DNA from: Thermoproteota archaeon
Lineage (GTDB): Archaea; Korarchaeota; Korarchaeia; Korarchaeales; Korarchaeaceae
Direction: 5' to 3'
Assembly: GCA_027491915.1 (NCBI GenBank)
Contig: JAOZGC010000003.1
Coordinates: 23,744-87,743, forward strand
Length of the DNA stretch: 64,000 nt
Shown here: piece by piece, positions 50,384-57,484 of the stretch
How positions within the stretch are numbered: the stretch's first letter is position 1
Layout: the number at the start of each line of letters is the position of its first letter
Made by a program: the position numbers and the translations under genes
The notes under the pieces: generated by a model
Told to the model about the DNA's origin: nothing
Databases searched by the model: none
Seen by the model: the letters and a program-made list of their open reading frames with translations, nothing else

Positions 50384-50391
50384 TTTAAATA
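50384..50391. promoter_or_regulatory. Shared promoter between the p27-like gene and UPF0147 gene
   Basis: TTTAAATA reads as a TATA element on both strands. Leftward it predicts a start near 50360, at the ATG of the p27-like gene; rightward it predicts about 50414, leaving a 40-base leader with GGAGGTGAT before UPF0147. Confidence 0.45.
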
Positions 50392-50453
50392 AGGTTCGCC
50401 GGTCGGCTGCGCGTAGCCCACCTTCTTCCGGGTTCTCGCGGGAGGTGATGTGC

Positions 50454-50738
50454 ATGTCTCCTAGGAGATCGGCCAAACTGGAGGAGTACCAGCGCCTCCT
50501 AGACGAGGCGATCCGCATGCTGGATAGGATCTCTCAGGATAGGGGCGTCCCGAGGAACATAAGGAGGCTGACCACGGAGGCCATAGACGTGCTGCGCGGG
50601 GAGAACTCGAGCCACGCCGTCAGGGCGAGCAAGGCCATATCCATGCTGAACGAGGTCATGGGGGACATCAACATGCCGCCCCAGACCAGATCCCAGATGC
50701 TGCTCGTCATAGGGCTGCTGGAGAGGATAAAGGACTGA
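50454..50738 (+). CDS. UPF0147 family protein
   Basis: 94 residues, helical: AKLEEYQRLLDEAIRMLDRI, GVPRNIRRLTTEAIDVLRGE and LNEVMGDINMPPQTRSQMLL are typical of this archaeal family. GGGAGGTGATG precedes ATG 50454. Function is unknown; its promoter region is shared with the p27-like gene. Confidence 0.87.
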   Translation: MSPRRSAKLEEYQRLLDEAIRMLDRISQDRGVPRNIRRLTTEAIDVLRGENSSHAVRASKAISMLNEVMGDINMPPQTRSQMLLVIGLLERIKD

Positions 50739-50879
50739 CCCATCGGGATCCCCCGGAACTCCCCCTGCCGGGGCCGTCTCCCCTACCCCGAGGCCGCTGG
50801 AGATCGAGCGGTCGGGACCGGCCCGATCCACCGCCCCTGCACGGCCCGCCCTATAAATTAAGTTCAGGGGGCGACGCGG

Positions 50880-51404
50880 ATGGGCGTCTCGGAGATATTC
50901 CTCGGGCAGCTCAAGAGCCTGAGGGACTCCCTCCGGCTGGCGCTGATCCTGTTGGTCTCCCTCCTCCTAGACCTGCCGATCCACGTCTTGGCCTTCGCGT
51001 TGGTCTCCTACCTCATGGTGGCCGCGGTGACCGCCGTCCACGAGGGACTCCACGCGAGGCGGGCCGCCGAGCTGGGATACCCCGTGTCCGAGTTTGAGGT
51101 CCTCGGCCTGGGCAACGTGAGGTACAGGCTGGAGGCCCCTCCCGAGGTGAGGAGGGACGTCGCCAGGGCCCCCTACCTCAGGCCCCACCAGTACCTGGTG
51201 GAACTCGGCTTCTTGGTCACCCTGTACGTCATCTCGGCGGGTGCTCCGGTCCCATTTAGATACCTCCTCCCGGGCGTGAGCCTCTTGGCCACCCTCCACC
51301 TCGTCTCCGTCGCGTGCGTCTACCTCACCTTCAGATTGGGCGTCTGCGGGAACTTGGCGCGGTTCGCCAGCGGCGGGGACCTGGAGGAGGGCCTCTCGGA
51401 ATAA
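50880..51404 (+). CDS. Membrane-embedded zincin-like protein (HExxH)
   Basis: 174 residues with four hydrophobic segments: LRLALILLVSLLLDLPIHVL, AFALVSYLMVAAVTAV, LVELGFLVTLYVISAG and LLPGVSLLATLHLVSVACVY. HEGLHARRAAELGYP (residues 58-62) is an HExxH within the second segment, as in membrane zincins of the DUF3267/M50-like sort. Leaderless ATG after CTATAAATTA. Substrate unknown. Confidence 0.7.
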   Translation: MGVSEIFLGQLKSLRDSLRLALILLVSLLLDLPIHVLAFALVSYLMVAAVTAVHEGLHARRAAELGYPVSEFEVLGLGNVRYRLEAPPEVRRDVARAPYLRPHQYLVELGFLVTLYVISAGAPVPFRYLLPGVSLLATLHLVSVACVYLTFRLGVCGNLARFASGGDLEEGLSE

Positions 51405-51519
51405 CTCCCGCCGTAACCGCCGATCCAACTCACCGTCGGCGTCGGAGGATGCGGCAGCTCAGGATCAGCCGTAACGGGCCGAGAGGCCGCTCTCCGGAAT
51501 CGTCGCCCGAAGCCGGACC

Positions 51520-52020
51520 GCGCCTCCCTCAACTCCCCGGTACCTCGGTGGTCATCCCCCGCCGCCCCCCACCTCGGCTCTCCGCCTGGCGTGCGCGGGT
51601 GGATTCCCTGACCACGGCCGGGATCACGTAAGATGCACGGTGGAAGTTTCATCGCTCCTGAGCGTCACCCCCCGAGGTCCCCCCGGCGCAGCCCACACTT
51701 GGGGGATGGGGACAGCTCCCAGCCCGGAACCTCCCGAACGTGACGATTTCCGGTCGCCCCGATCCCCGCCGACGCCCCCGATCCCGCACAGGAGATCCAA
51801 GCCCCCAACGAGCCGCTCAGCCACGACGTTCAAACCAATCGACGATCACCTCCATACCCGTCTCCGCACCTCCCTGCCACCTCCTCGACGGCCTCATCCT
51901 CCCCCTTTCTCGATCTCCCACGAACCAGGACTGCCTTCTCGGGATCCCCCCACGCGCGCGGCCAATCCACTCTGTGCTTATGTGAGGATGAGCCCAAAAC
52001 AGAGAGCTGAAAGCCAATAG
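51520..52020 (-). pseudogene. Decayed vapBC-like relic
   Basis: No intact gene lies in 51405-52081. On the minus strand, ATG GAG GTG ATC GTC GAT (near 51855) recalls the VapC start MEAVVD, and an ASYV-PAVVRES remnant at about 51585-51640 matches ASYVALAVVRET of the VapC C-terminus at 52082. Frame breaks and missing sequence separate them. I read this as a degraded VapC, probably with the end of its antitoxin near 51870-51990. Boundaries are approximate. Confidence 0.4.
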
Positions 52021-52081
52021 AGAAAGAGAGAGTGGGTGGCGAGGGAGGGCCGCTCTCCTGGGATTGCCGTCTGAAGCTGAG

Positions 52082-52258
52082 CTAGACTTCCCTCAAACCC
52101 CTGACGTGCTTCGAGTAGGGCTCCTTCAGCCTTCTCCTCAGCTCCTCGTCGGCTGTGTACAGGTGGGTCTCCCTGACCACGGCTAGGGCCACGTAGGATG
52201 CGTCGTGGACCGTGCTGTCGTTCCTGAATGCCACCTCCGAGGTCTTCCTAGCGTAATC
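52082..52258 (-). pseudogene. vapC 3' fragment, cut off by the IS607-type insertion
   Basis: Encodes DYARKTSEVAFRND, STVHDASYVALAVVRET and LYTADEELRRRLKEPY, the C-terminal half of a PIN-domain toxin, with its stop at 52082. The N-terminal half of the same protein ends at about 54073 across the insertion (YEYRLTWNDTI). Joining the two pieces rebuilds a plausible PIN domain including TADE and the DASYVAL motif. Confidence 0.8.
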
Positions 52259-52263
52259 ACCAC

Positions 52264-53475
52264 TTAGGGAGTAGGGGGAGAAGGGGTTCGGGAGATGTCA
52301 CCATTCGTAGATGAACATCTCCCTTGGGCATCATCTCCATAGATCTGCCCCCCTCGGGGGAACCCCAAGGCGCCCCGCATCCGAAGGTTGAGGGCCGCGG
52401 CCTCGTCCCTGTCGACGATCAATCCGCAGCCCTCGCACCGCATGAGCCTGTCCCGATAGGCCCGCAATCGGCCTGAGCACACGGGGCAGGTCCTGGAGGA
52501 GTGGGCGGGGTTCACGAATTGCACGGGGAGGCCCAGCCACCTAGCTCTGTAGGCCAGCATGAACTGAAGCGTGCGAGCGTTCCACTTGCTCAGCCTCCGC
52601 CTGATCTTCCTCCTGCTGACCCTCCCCCCTCGCAGTCCTCTCCTTTATGCCGCTCAGGTCCTCCAAGACGATCCCGTAGTTCAGCGAGGCCAGCCAGCTC
52701 CCTGACTATCCTGGTGGTCAGCTTGTGGAGGAAGTCCCTGGCCCTGTTCCTCTCCCTTTTACTGTACTTCTCCATCAGCCTCCTGGACCTCCTCGGGTGG
52801 GTCCTCCTGAGCGCCTGTATCCTCCGGCGCTTCTCCTCGTAGGCCCTGTGTACGTGGTAGAGACCCCTCAGGTCGTACCTGATGATCCCCACCCCGTCCC
52901 TGACTTCCGTCACGTTCGCCTCGTTGACGTCGAATGCGGACCACCCTCTGGGCTCCCTCGGCTCTGCAGAGCGCTTGAACGTGATGTAGAGCCTGTCGTC
53001 CGTCATCAGCAGGCCGCCGATGGAGTCGTAGTCCCTGGGCAGGTGGTCGAACCTCGACAGATCTACCTACCTCTAGGTACCGCCTCCTGGCCACTATCCT
53101 GATGATCAGCTTGTTCCCCTTGACCCTGAACAGCGTGCTCTTGATGTAGACCATCCTCCTCGTTATCTCCGGCGGTCTCTTCGCCTTACCCCTGTTGTGC
53201 AGCTTTATCCAACTCTTCACCAGGCCTATGACCGAGTTGATGGCAGAATCGACGTAGTGGCTCGCGTACGGCCAGTTCTTGAGCAGCTCTTTCCTGATCT
53301 CGCGCCTCTCCTCGGCTCTTAGCCGGAGCCTGGCCTTTCCGCTGGGGCCGTGGGAGACGTGCGCCATCACAGCCTCCAGCGCCTTCCTCTTGACCTCTAG
53401 GTAGGCATCTATGAGGTCTTTGGGAGCCTTTATGGGCACAGCATAGCTCTTGATCGCCTCACTCCTCTGAGACAA
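52264..53475 (-). pseudogene. TnpB RNA-guided nuclease-like protein, frameshifted
   Basis: The N-terminal part (MSQRSEAIKSYAVPIKAP, ARRRYLEV) is in one frame, the middle (FDVNEANVTEVRDG, REFL-type helices) in another and the C-terminal part (CPVCSGRLRAYRD, RCEGCGLIVDRDEAAALNLR) in a third. The RuvC aspartates (FDVN, DRDEAAALN) and zinc finger are recognisable, but at least two frame breaks (near 53050 and 52680) inactivate it. It belongs with tnpA. Confidence 0.85.
52290..52323. other. Nine-base-pair hairpin at the tnpB end
   Basis: GGGAGATGT (52290-52298) and ACATCTCCC (52315-52323) are exact inverted repeats with a 16-base loop, inside the 3' end of tnpB. Guide RNAs of TnpB proteins (reRNA/omegaRNA) arise from this end of the element, so the hairpin may be part of a guide scaffold or a terminator. 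Confidence 0.5.
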
Positions 53476-54054
53476 GCTCCCTCACCCCCTGAACGATCCT
53501 CCTGTACCTGTGGCTCCTCCTGCCGTAGAGCCTGCCAGCGAAGTGTGCTACTATCGCCATGAGATCCTCCACAAGCTCCTCCCTGGGAGTCCTCTCCCTC
53601 TCTCGTTGATCACCTCTATCTCGGCGCCGAACGCTTGGAAGAGCCTCCTCAGCGTCGAGAAGCCGAACCTGGTCAGCCTGTCCGGGTAAGTGGCTATCAC
53701 CCTGCTGACCCTGCGCTCAGTGACCATGTCCAGCAGCCTCAAGTAGCCCCTACGCCGCTCGTTCAGACCAGAGCCAACGTCAGTTATCACCTCGGCCAGC
53801 TCGTAGCCCCTCCGACTTGCGTGCTCCCTTATGGCCTGAACCTGTCTCTCCAGGTCATCTCTCTGAGACCTAGAGGACACCCTGGCGTAGCCCACCACAA
53901 CCCGTTCCTCGCTCAGACCGAGTATCCTCCTTATCTCCGACTCTGGAACCCTCCTCCTGCCACCCGGAGTGCGGATGCACCTGATCTTGCCTGATTTATC
54001 CCACCGCTGGATCGTTCTGACTGAGACGCCCAGGATCTTGGCCGCCTCTCTCAT
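53459..54054 (-). pseudogene. IS607 serine recombinase (TnpA), frameshifted
   Basis: Starts MREAAKILGVSVRTIQRWDK (MerR-like helix-turn-helix) and continues VVGYARVSSRSQRDDLERQV with the catalytic serine, and GLNERRRGYLRLL. The frame is lost near 53605, after EIEVINE; in another frame the true C-terminus resumes (ELVEDLMAIVAHFAGRLYGR, ending at 53459). One-base frameshift or assembly error. Confidence 0.85.
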
Positions 54055-54071
54055 TGGCCGCCTCTCTCATT
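54040..54071. repeat. 16-base tandem duplication at the IS edge
   Basis: GGCCGCCTCTCTCATT occurs twice back to back (54040-54055 and 54056-54071). The inner copy contains the tnpA start codon, the outer one lies at the element boundary. Confidence 0.8.
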
Positions 54072-54072
54072 G

Positions 54073-54323
54073 TATAGTGTCGTTCCATGTCAACCTATAT
54101 TCATAGGCATAGGCCTCCAGGGCCTCCCGAACCTGCGCCATCTCATCCTCCGTGAACAGCCCCTTGTAGCGCAGGGCGTTGGACACCTCGAACGTGATGA
54201 GCTCCGGGGCGATTAACTCGATCTCCCCGTCGATGTATCTGTCCCTCAACCTCAGGGCCCTCTCGGAGCCCCCTCCTCAACGAACCACCTCACCACGACG
54301 CTCGCGTCAACGACCGCCTCCAT
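54073..54323 (-). pseudogene. vapC: vapC 5' fragment (PIN toxin), frameshifted and cut by the IS
   Basis: From ATG 54323 the frame reads MEAVVDASVVVRWFVEEG, with the first PIN aspartate. It then breaks in a GGGGG run near 54285; the true continuation is in another frame (SERALRLRDRYIDGEIEL, APELITFEVSNALRYKGLF). It ends at the IS with YEYRLTWNDTI. One missing G would explain the shift. The 3' half is at 52082-52258. Confidence 0.85.
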
Positions 54324-54563
54324 ACTCTCATCCCTGAACTTCCTGACTATCTCCTCGGCTCTCACCTCTCCCTTGCTCTTCTTCCTCAACCTCTCATTGA
54401 TCAGGACGGCCTTCGCGAGATTCTTCCTCCTCTCCTCGGCGATCTTGCTCTTTATGGCGTTCCTAATGAACTCGCTCCAGCTTATCCTGATCCGCTCCAT
54501 TATCCTCTTGGTCTCCTCGTCGATCCTTAACAGTACAGTAATTACTGTACATACATCGTTCAC
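54252..54563 (-). CDS. vapB: VapB-type ribbon-helix-helix antitoxin, in frame with VapC start
   Basis: The antitoxin part has strand VITVLLRIDEETKRI and helices RISWSEFIRNAIKSKI followed by a charged tail (GEVRAEEIVRKFRDES), 80-odd residues. The frame has no stop before MEAVVD, the toxin start, so it runs into the VapC N-terminus and ends after EEGAPRGP where the toxin frame breaks. GTG 54563 is the available start; a TATA box TATAAG (54578-54583) lies close. Normally antitoxin and toxin overlap in different frames. Confidence 0.7.
   Translation of the reverse strand: MNDVCTVITVLLRIDEETKRIMERIRISWSEFIRNAIKSKIAEERRKNLAKAVLINERLRKKSKGEVRAEEIVRKFRDESMEAVVDASVVVRWFVEEGAPRGP
54533..54550. promoter_or_regulatory. 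18-base palindrome at the vapB start
   Basis: GTACAGTAATTACTGTAC is a perfect palindrome spanning the first codons of vapB and the predicted transcript start. VapBC complexes commonly repress their own promoter through such palindromes. Confidence 0.6.
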
Positions 54564-54675
54564 TCGCGACGCCTCCGATATAAGCCCGTGCGCCGTGGGG
54601 AACGCCGTGCGGGACGGGCTCTCCAAACGACCAGCCCCAAGCTTCATCGCGCGCACGGGATGTGGGCCCTCGCGC

Positions 54676-55116
54676 TCATCGACCGGAGGTCCCGAGGGAT
54701 CGAGCGAGATCCCTGGGGTCCACTCTCCTCAGGCCAGGCACGGAGTCGTACGCCGCGTCTGTGGATACGACCGTCCTGTCGGGGTCCATGAGGAGGGCGG
54801 TGGCCGCGTAGTAGGCGTCGAAGATGGAGCTCAGCCCGTACTCCGCCATCAGCGTGAGGGCCGTCAGGGAGACCTCCGCCGTGGACGGGAGCCACTCTAT
54901 CCCCCCAATCATGAGGAGAGATGCGATCTTGGCGAGGAGGGTCTCAAGATCGATCCTCAGCTTCACTCCCAGGTAGTACAACTCGTGGAGGGACTCGCTG
55001 CTGGCGCACAGGCTCAGCTCGCCGGACTCGGCCGCCTCAAGTATCGCCTCCGACGGGCGCTTGAGCCAGTCGCTCTCCTTGACGTGCGCCACCAGCACGT
55101 CAGTCTCTATGAGCAC
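54676..55116 (-). CDS. PIN-domain toxin (VapC-like)
   Basis: 146 residues with intact PIN acidic residues: IETDVLVAHVKESDWL, SLHELYYLGVKLRID, SSIFDAYYAATALLMD and VVSTDAAYDSVPGLR. It follows the AbrB-type antitoxin gene with a 17-base overlap, the order and coupling of a toxin-antitoxin module. Expected to be a ribonuclease held in check by its partner. ATG start. Confidence 0.88.
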   Translation of the reverse strand: MLIETDVLVAHVKESDWLKRPSEAILEAAESGELSLCASSESLHELYYLGVKLRIDLETLLAKIASLLMIGGIEWLPSTAEVSLTALTLMAEYGLSSIFDAYYAATALLMDPDRTVVSTDAAYDSVPGLRRVDPRDLARSLGTSGR

Positions 55117-55363
55117 GCCCCTCCCTCCTGGCCATCTTCTCTTCCAACTCCTCGAGAGCCCTGGCCTCGGCTAGCCTCCTTAGTTCCCTCCTCCCAAGCC
55201 TGGTCTTCAACCAGGACGAGCTGGCCTCCCTCGGCCTCGGGGGTATGGGAATGAGGACGATCCTCCTGCCGGCAGGTATCACGATGACGCTCTCTCCTGG
55301 CTTCACGAGCCCCTTTGGGAGCTTCACCCTCTCCCTGTCATCCACCCTGACCACGTACGCCAA
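55100..55363 (-). CDS. AbrB/SpoVT-type antitoxin
   Basis: From TTG 55363 the protein reads LAYVVRVDDRERVKLPKG, then LVKPGESVIVIPAGRRIVLI, the swapped-hairpin AbrB fold, with a charged helical tail (RREASSSWLK; ALEELEEKMARREGR) that would bind the toxin. A TATA box GTTATATCA (about 55396-55404, minus strand) puts the transcript start ten bases before the TTG; upstream in-frame readings would overlap the promoter. Confidence 0.8.
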   Translation of the reverse strand: MAYVVRVDDRERVKLPKGLVKPGESVIVIPAGRRIVLIPIPPRPREASSSWLKTRLGRRELRRLAEARALEELEEKMARREGRAHRD

Positions 55364-55414
55364 CTTATCCCCAGATATGTTAATTCGTCCCCAATGATAT
55401 AACTGCTTCCCCAA

Positions 55415-55969
55415 CGGAGGCGGGCGGGTCAGCCGATCCGCCTCTCACGGCGGGATGCTACTACTGGACGTGTAATCTTGTGACCTCTGTCGGCATCTTG
55501 ATGTTTTCGGGGAGCTGGAGGGCTACGGGGACGGGAAGAGGTGGGAGGAGGCGCTGGAGGAGTGCAGGAGGAAGGGATTACTCTAGCCAAACCCAGGCGT
55601 TGCTTGGACTCGTTAACTAGCCTGATCAGTCGGATCCCCACAGTAGCTCCTTCTTCCTTCCAGGCGACGAACCTTCCATACTCTTAACAGCATCCTCCCA
55701 GTCGAGAGGCCGTCTCCTCCTGACTTGGAGAGGCACGGCTACTAGCACTAATCTCAGCGGAGTCAACCCGAAGCTCCATTCCGCAGAGGAGAACTGACCG
55801 CCAATTCGCCAGGCTTTCTTCGGCATGTTGATGAACTCGCCATACGGTCGTTGATTCTCTTGGGCGGCTCATCTCTGGCGAATGAGGGATACGCCGCCTC
55901 GGGGTTCCTTGGGGGATCGCGCCTTTCAGGTTTAATATTGAACAAAAAATGGCCGAATTAGTTAAAAAT
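55415..55969. other. Gene-poor stretch with unrecognised coding relics
   Basis: About 550 bases with no intact gene I can support. The plus strand near 55500-55590 encodes a fragment ending KRWEEALEECRRKGLL. The minus strand near 55625-55825 encodes a fragment with RRRRPLDWEDAVKSMEG. Both look like C-terminal pieces of lost genes, as in the neighbouring degraded toxin-antitoxin region. The right part, 55925-55970, is A/T-rich. Confidence 0.5.
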
Positions 55970-56755
55970 TTAGAGAAGTAGCGGGGGGTGGATTTGAACC
56001 ACCGACCTCCGGGTTATGAGCCCGGCGGGCTGACCAGGCTGCCCCACCCCGCTGGGCCGCGTTTTCGTCGAGGCGGTATATAAAACTTCGGACCCCTCCC
56101 CGGCGGATCGCCGCACGGGGGCGATCCCGCGTGCGGGCCCGCCGTGGCCGCCGCGCGGGCCCCCTCCGGGCCCGGTGGGGAAGGGGGACCCGCCCACACG
56201 ATCCGGTCGCATGACCCCCTCGGCGGGTCGGTCGGTTCCCCCTGTGGTGGCCGGAGGACTGGTATGGGCCGCTCGCCGCCCGGCCGACCGCCCGCCGGGC
56301 GTCCACCTGGGCGGCCCCCTCCGCGTCGCCAGTGAAGCCGCCCCCAGGATCAGCCCGGCCGCGGCCACTGCCACCCCCGCCGACCGAGCCAGGCGGCTCT
56401 CCCCCTCCTCCTGGACCAGCCAGATGGCCGCCTCGCACCCCCCCGCCCCGGCGGGGGAGAACTCCAGGGAGTACACGGATCCGGCCGGCACCTCGAACTC
56501 CAGGCTGGAGTTCCCCACCTCCCTGGCCGGCACCACCGCCCGCCCGGTGAGGGCGGACCTGAGCTCGAACCTCAGGGGGCAGCCGGACCTCACGTTGAGG
56601 ACGTACCTGCCGGCCTCCATCTTCGCCACCATCGACGCCCGCCCGAACACCCCCAGGTCCCCCCTCGAGTCCCACCTCCCCGAGGTCAGGGCCGACCCGA
56701 CGTAGATCGCCAGCCCGAGGGAGATCAGGGCCGCGGCCGTCCGGGTCCCCAACAA
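55970..56755 (-). CDS. ABC-exporter-associated membrane protein, frame runs through tRNA
   Basis: The first ~165 residues look real: an N-terminal membrane helix (AAALISLGLAIYVGSALTSG), a beta-rich external part with a cysteine pair (VRSGCPLRFELRS, GGCEAAIWLVQEEG) and a second helix (GVAVAAAGLILGAASLATRR). After this the frame becomes Pro/Gly/Arg-rich, has no stop, and passes through the tRNA promoter and initiator tRNA to 55970. The gene abuts the permease (one base apart). I infer a lost stop or frameshift; the true end is probably near 56250. Confidence 0.5.
   Translation of the reverse strand: MLGTRTAAALISLGLAIYVGSALTSGRWDSRGDLGVFGRASMVAKMEAGRYVLNVRSGCPLRFELRSALTGRAVVPAREVGNSSLEFEVPAGSVYSLEFSPAGAGGCEAAIWLVQEEGESRLARSAGVAVAAAGLILGAASLATRRGPPRWTPGGRSAGRRAAHTSPPATTGGTDRPAEGVMRPDRVGGSPFPTGPGGGPRGGHGGPARGIAPVRRSAGEGSEVLYTASTKTRPSGVGQPGQPAGLITRRSVVQIHPPLLL
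55979..56053 (-). tRNA. Initiator tRNA-Met (CAT)
   Basis: The acceptor AGCGGGG/CCCCGCT starts with an A1:U72 pair, and the anticodon stem has CCGGG/CCCGG with three G:C pairs next to loop CTCATAA, the archaeal initiator marks. Discriminator A. A TATATAAAA promoter (56077-56085, read leftward) is centred about 27 bases from the mature 5' end, so transcription starts at or next to it. Confidence 0.95.
56077..56085 (-). promoter_or_regulatory. TATA box of initiator tRNA
   Basis: On the minus strand the sequence is TTTTATATA, centred near 56081 and predicting a start at about 56054, one base upstream of the tRNA. Confidence 0.65.
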
Positions 56756-57484
56756 TCAGGTCACCTCCATCCTCCTCAGGGAGACCTCCAAGAGCGCCAG
56801 GAAGGCCGCCGTCAGCGCCGCGCACGACAGGACCGCCGGGGCTGGCTTCCCCACGACCAAGGCCTCCTGGTAGAGGTGGGGCAGCGCCAGCCTGAGGTCC
56901 GGGTGGGCGGCCCCCGGGTCGAACCCGGCCTCGACCAGCCAGGGGACGGCCGCCGACACCAGCGAGGACATGAACTCCCCCCTCATGACCAGGGAGATCA
57001 GGACCGACCAGAGGGCCGCGGGCAGGGCCTGCATTAGTATGGGTATCAGGATCACGTGCAGCGGCAGGCGGGAGGGATCCTCCTCGACGAAGGACAGGGC
57101 CCTGATCGTCGCGGAGAACGCGGCGGGGGCGGCCGCGACCGTCAGGGCCGCGACGACCTTGGCTAGGAAGTACTCCCTGCGCCGGACCGGGTAGGACAGG
57201 ATCGTCTGCGTCAGTCCCCCGGAGAGGTCCGAGTGGACCGAGTAGGCCGCGTAGCCCGCCGTCACCACTGTCACCACCGTATACATGGAACCGACCAGCC
57301 CCGCCGCCGAAGCGGCCACGATGTGATCCGCCAGCTCTTGGAGGGACTCGATCCCGACGACGGTGGAGGCCTCCCGGATCTCCACCATGAGCCAGGGCTG
57401 CAGGGCGACGGCCGCCGCGACGGCCCCGGTCGCCAGGGGCCCGAGCCTGCTCAGCTCAATCTCGATCAGGTCCAGGAACCTCAC
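56756..57484 (-). CDS. ABC-2 type transporter permease
   Basis: 242 residues, six hydrophobic segments, for example GAVAAAVALQPWLMVEI, YTVVTVVTAGYAAYSV and LLALLEVSLRRM. The stretch SVHSDLSGGLTQTILSYPVR RREYFLAK before a helix is typical of ABC-2 exporter permeases. It overlaps the ATPase gene by 29 bases. Confidence 0.85.
   Translation of the reverse strand: MRFLDLIEIELSRLGPLATGAVAAAVALQPWLMVEIREASTVVGIESLQELADHIVAASAAGLVGSMYTVVTVVTAGYAAYSVHSDLSGGLTQTILSYPVRRREYFLAKVVAALTVAAAPAAFSATIRALSFVEEDPSRLPLHVILIPILMQALPAALWSVLISLVMRGEFMSSLVSAAVPWLVEAGFDPGAAHPDLRLALPHLYQEALVVGKPAPAVLSCAALTAAFLALLEVSLRRMEVT

Larger units (their letters stand above)
52259..54072 (-). mobile_element. IS607-family insertion sequence (decayed)
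   Basis: The element carries a serine recombinase with MerR-type helix-turn-helix (tnpA) and a TnpB, the IS607 arrangement, both on the minus strand. Ends are placed by the break in vapC: the toxin frame stops at about 54073 and resumes at about 52258. No long terminal inverted repeats are seen, as usual for IS607. Both genes are frameshifted, so the copy cannot move on its own. Confidence 0.8.
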
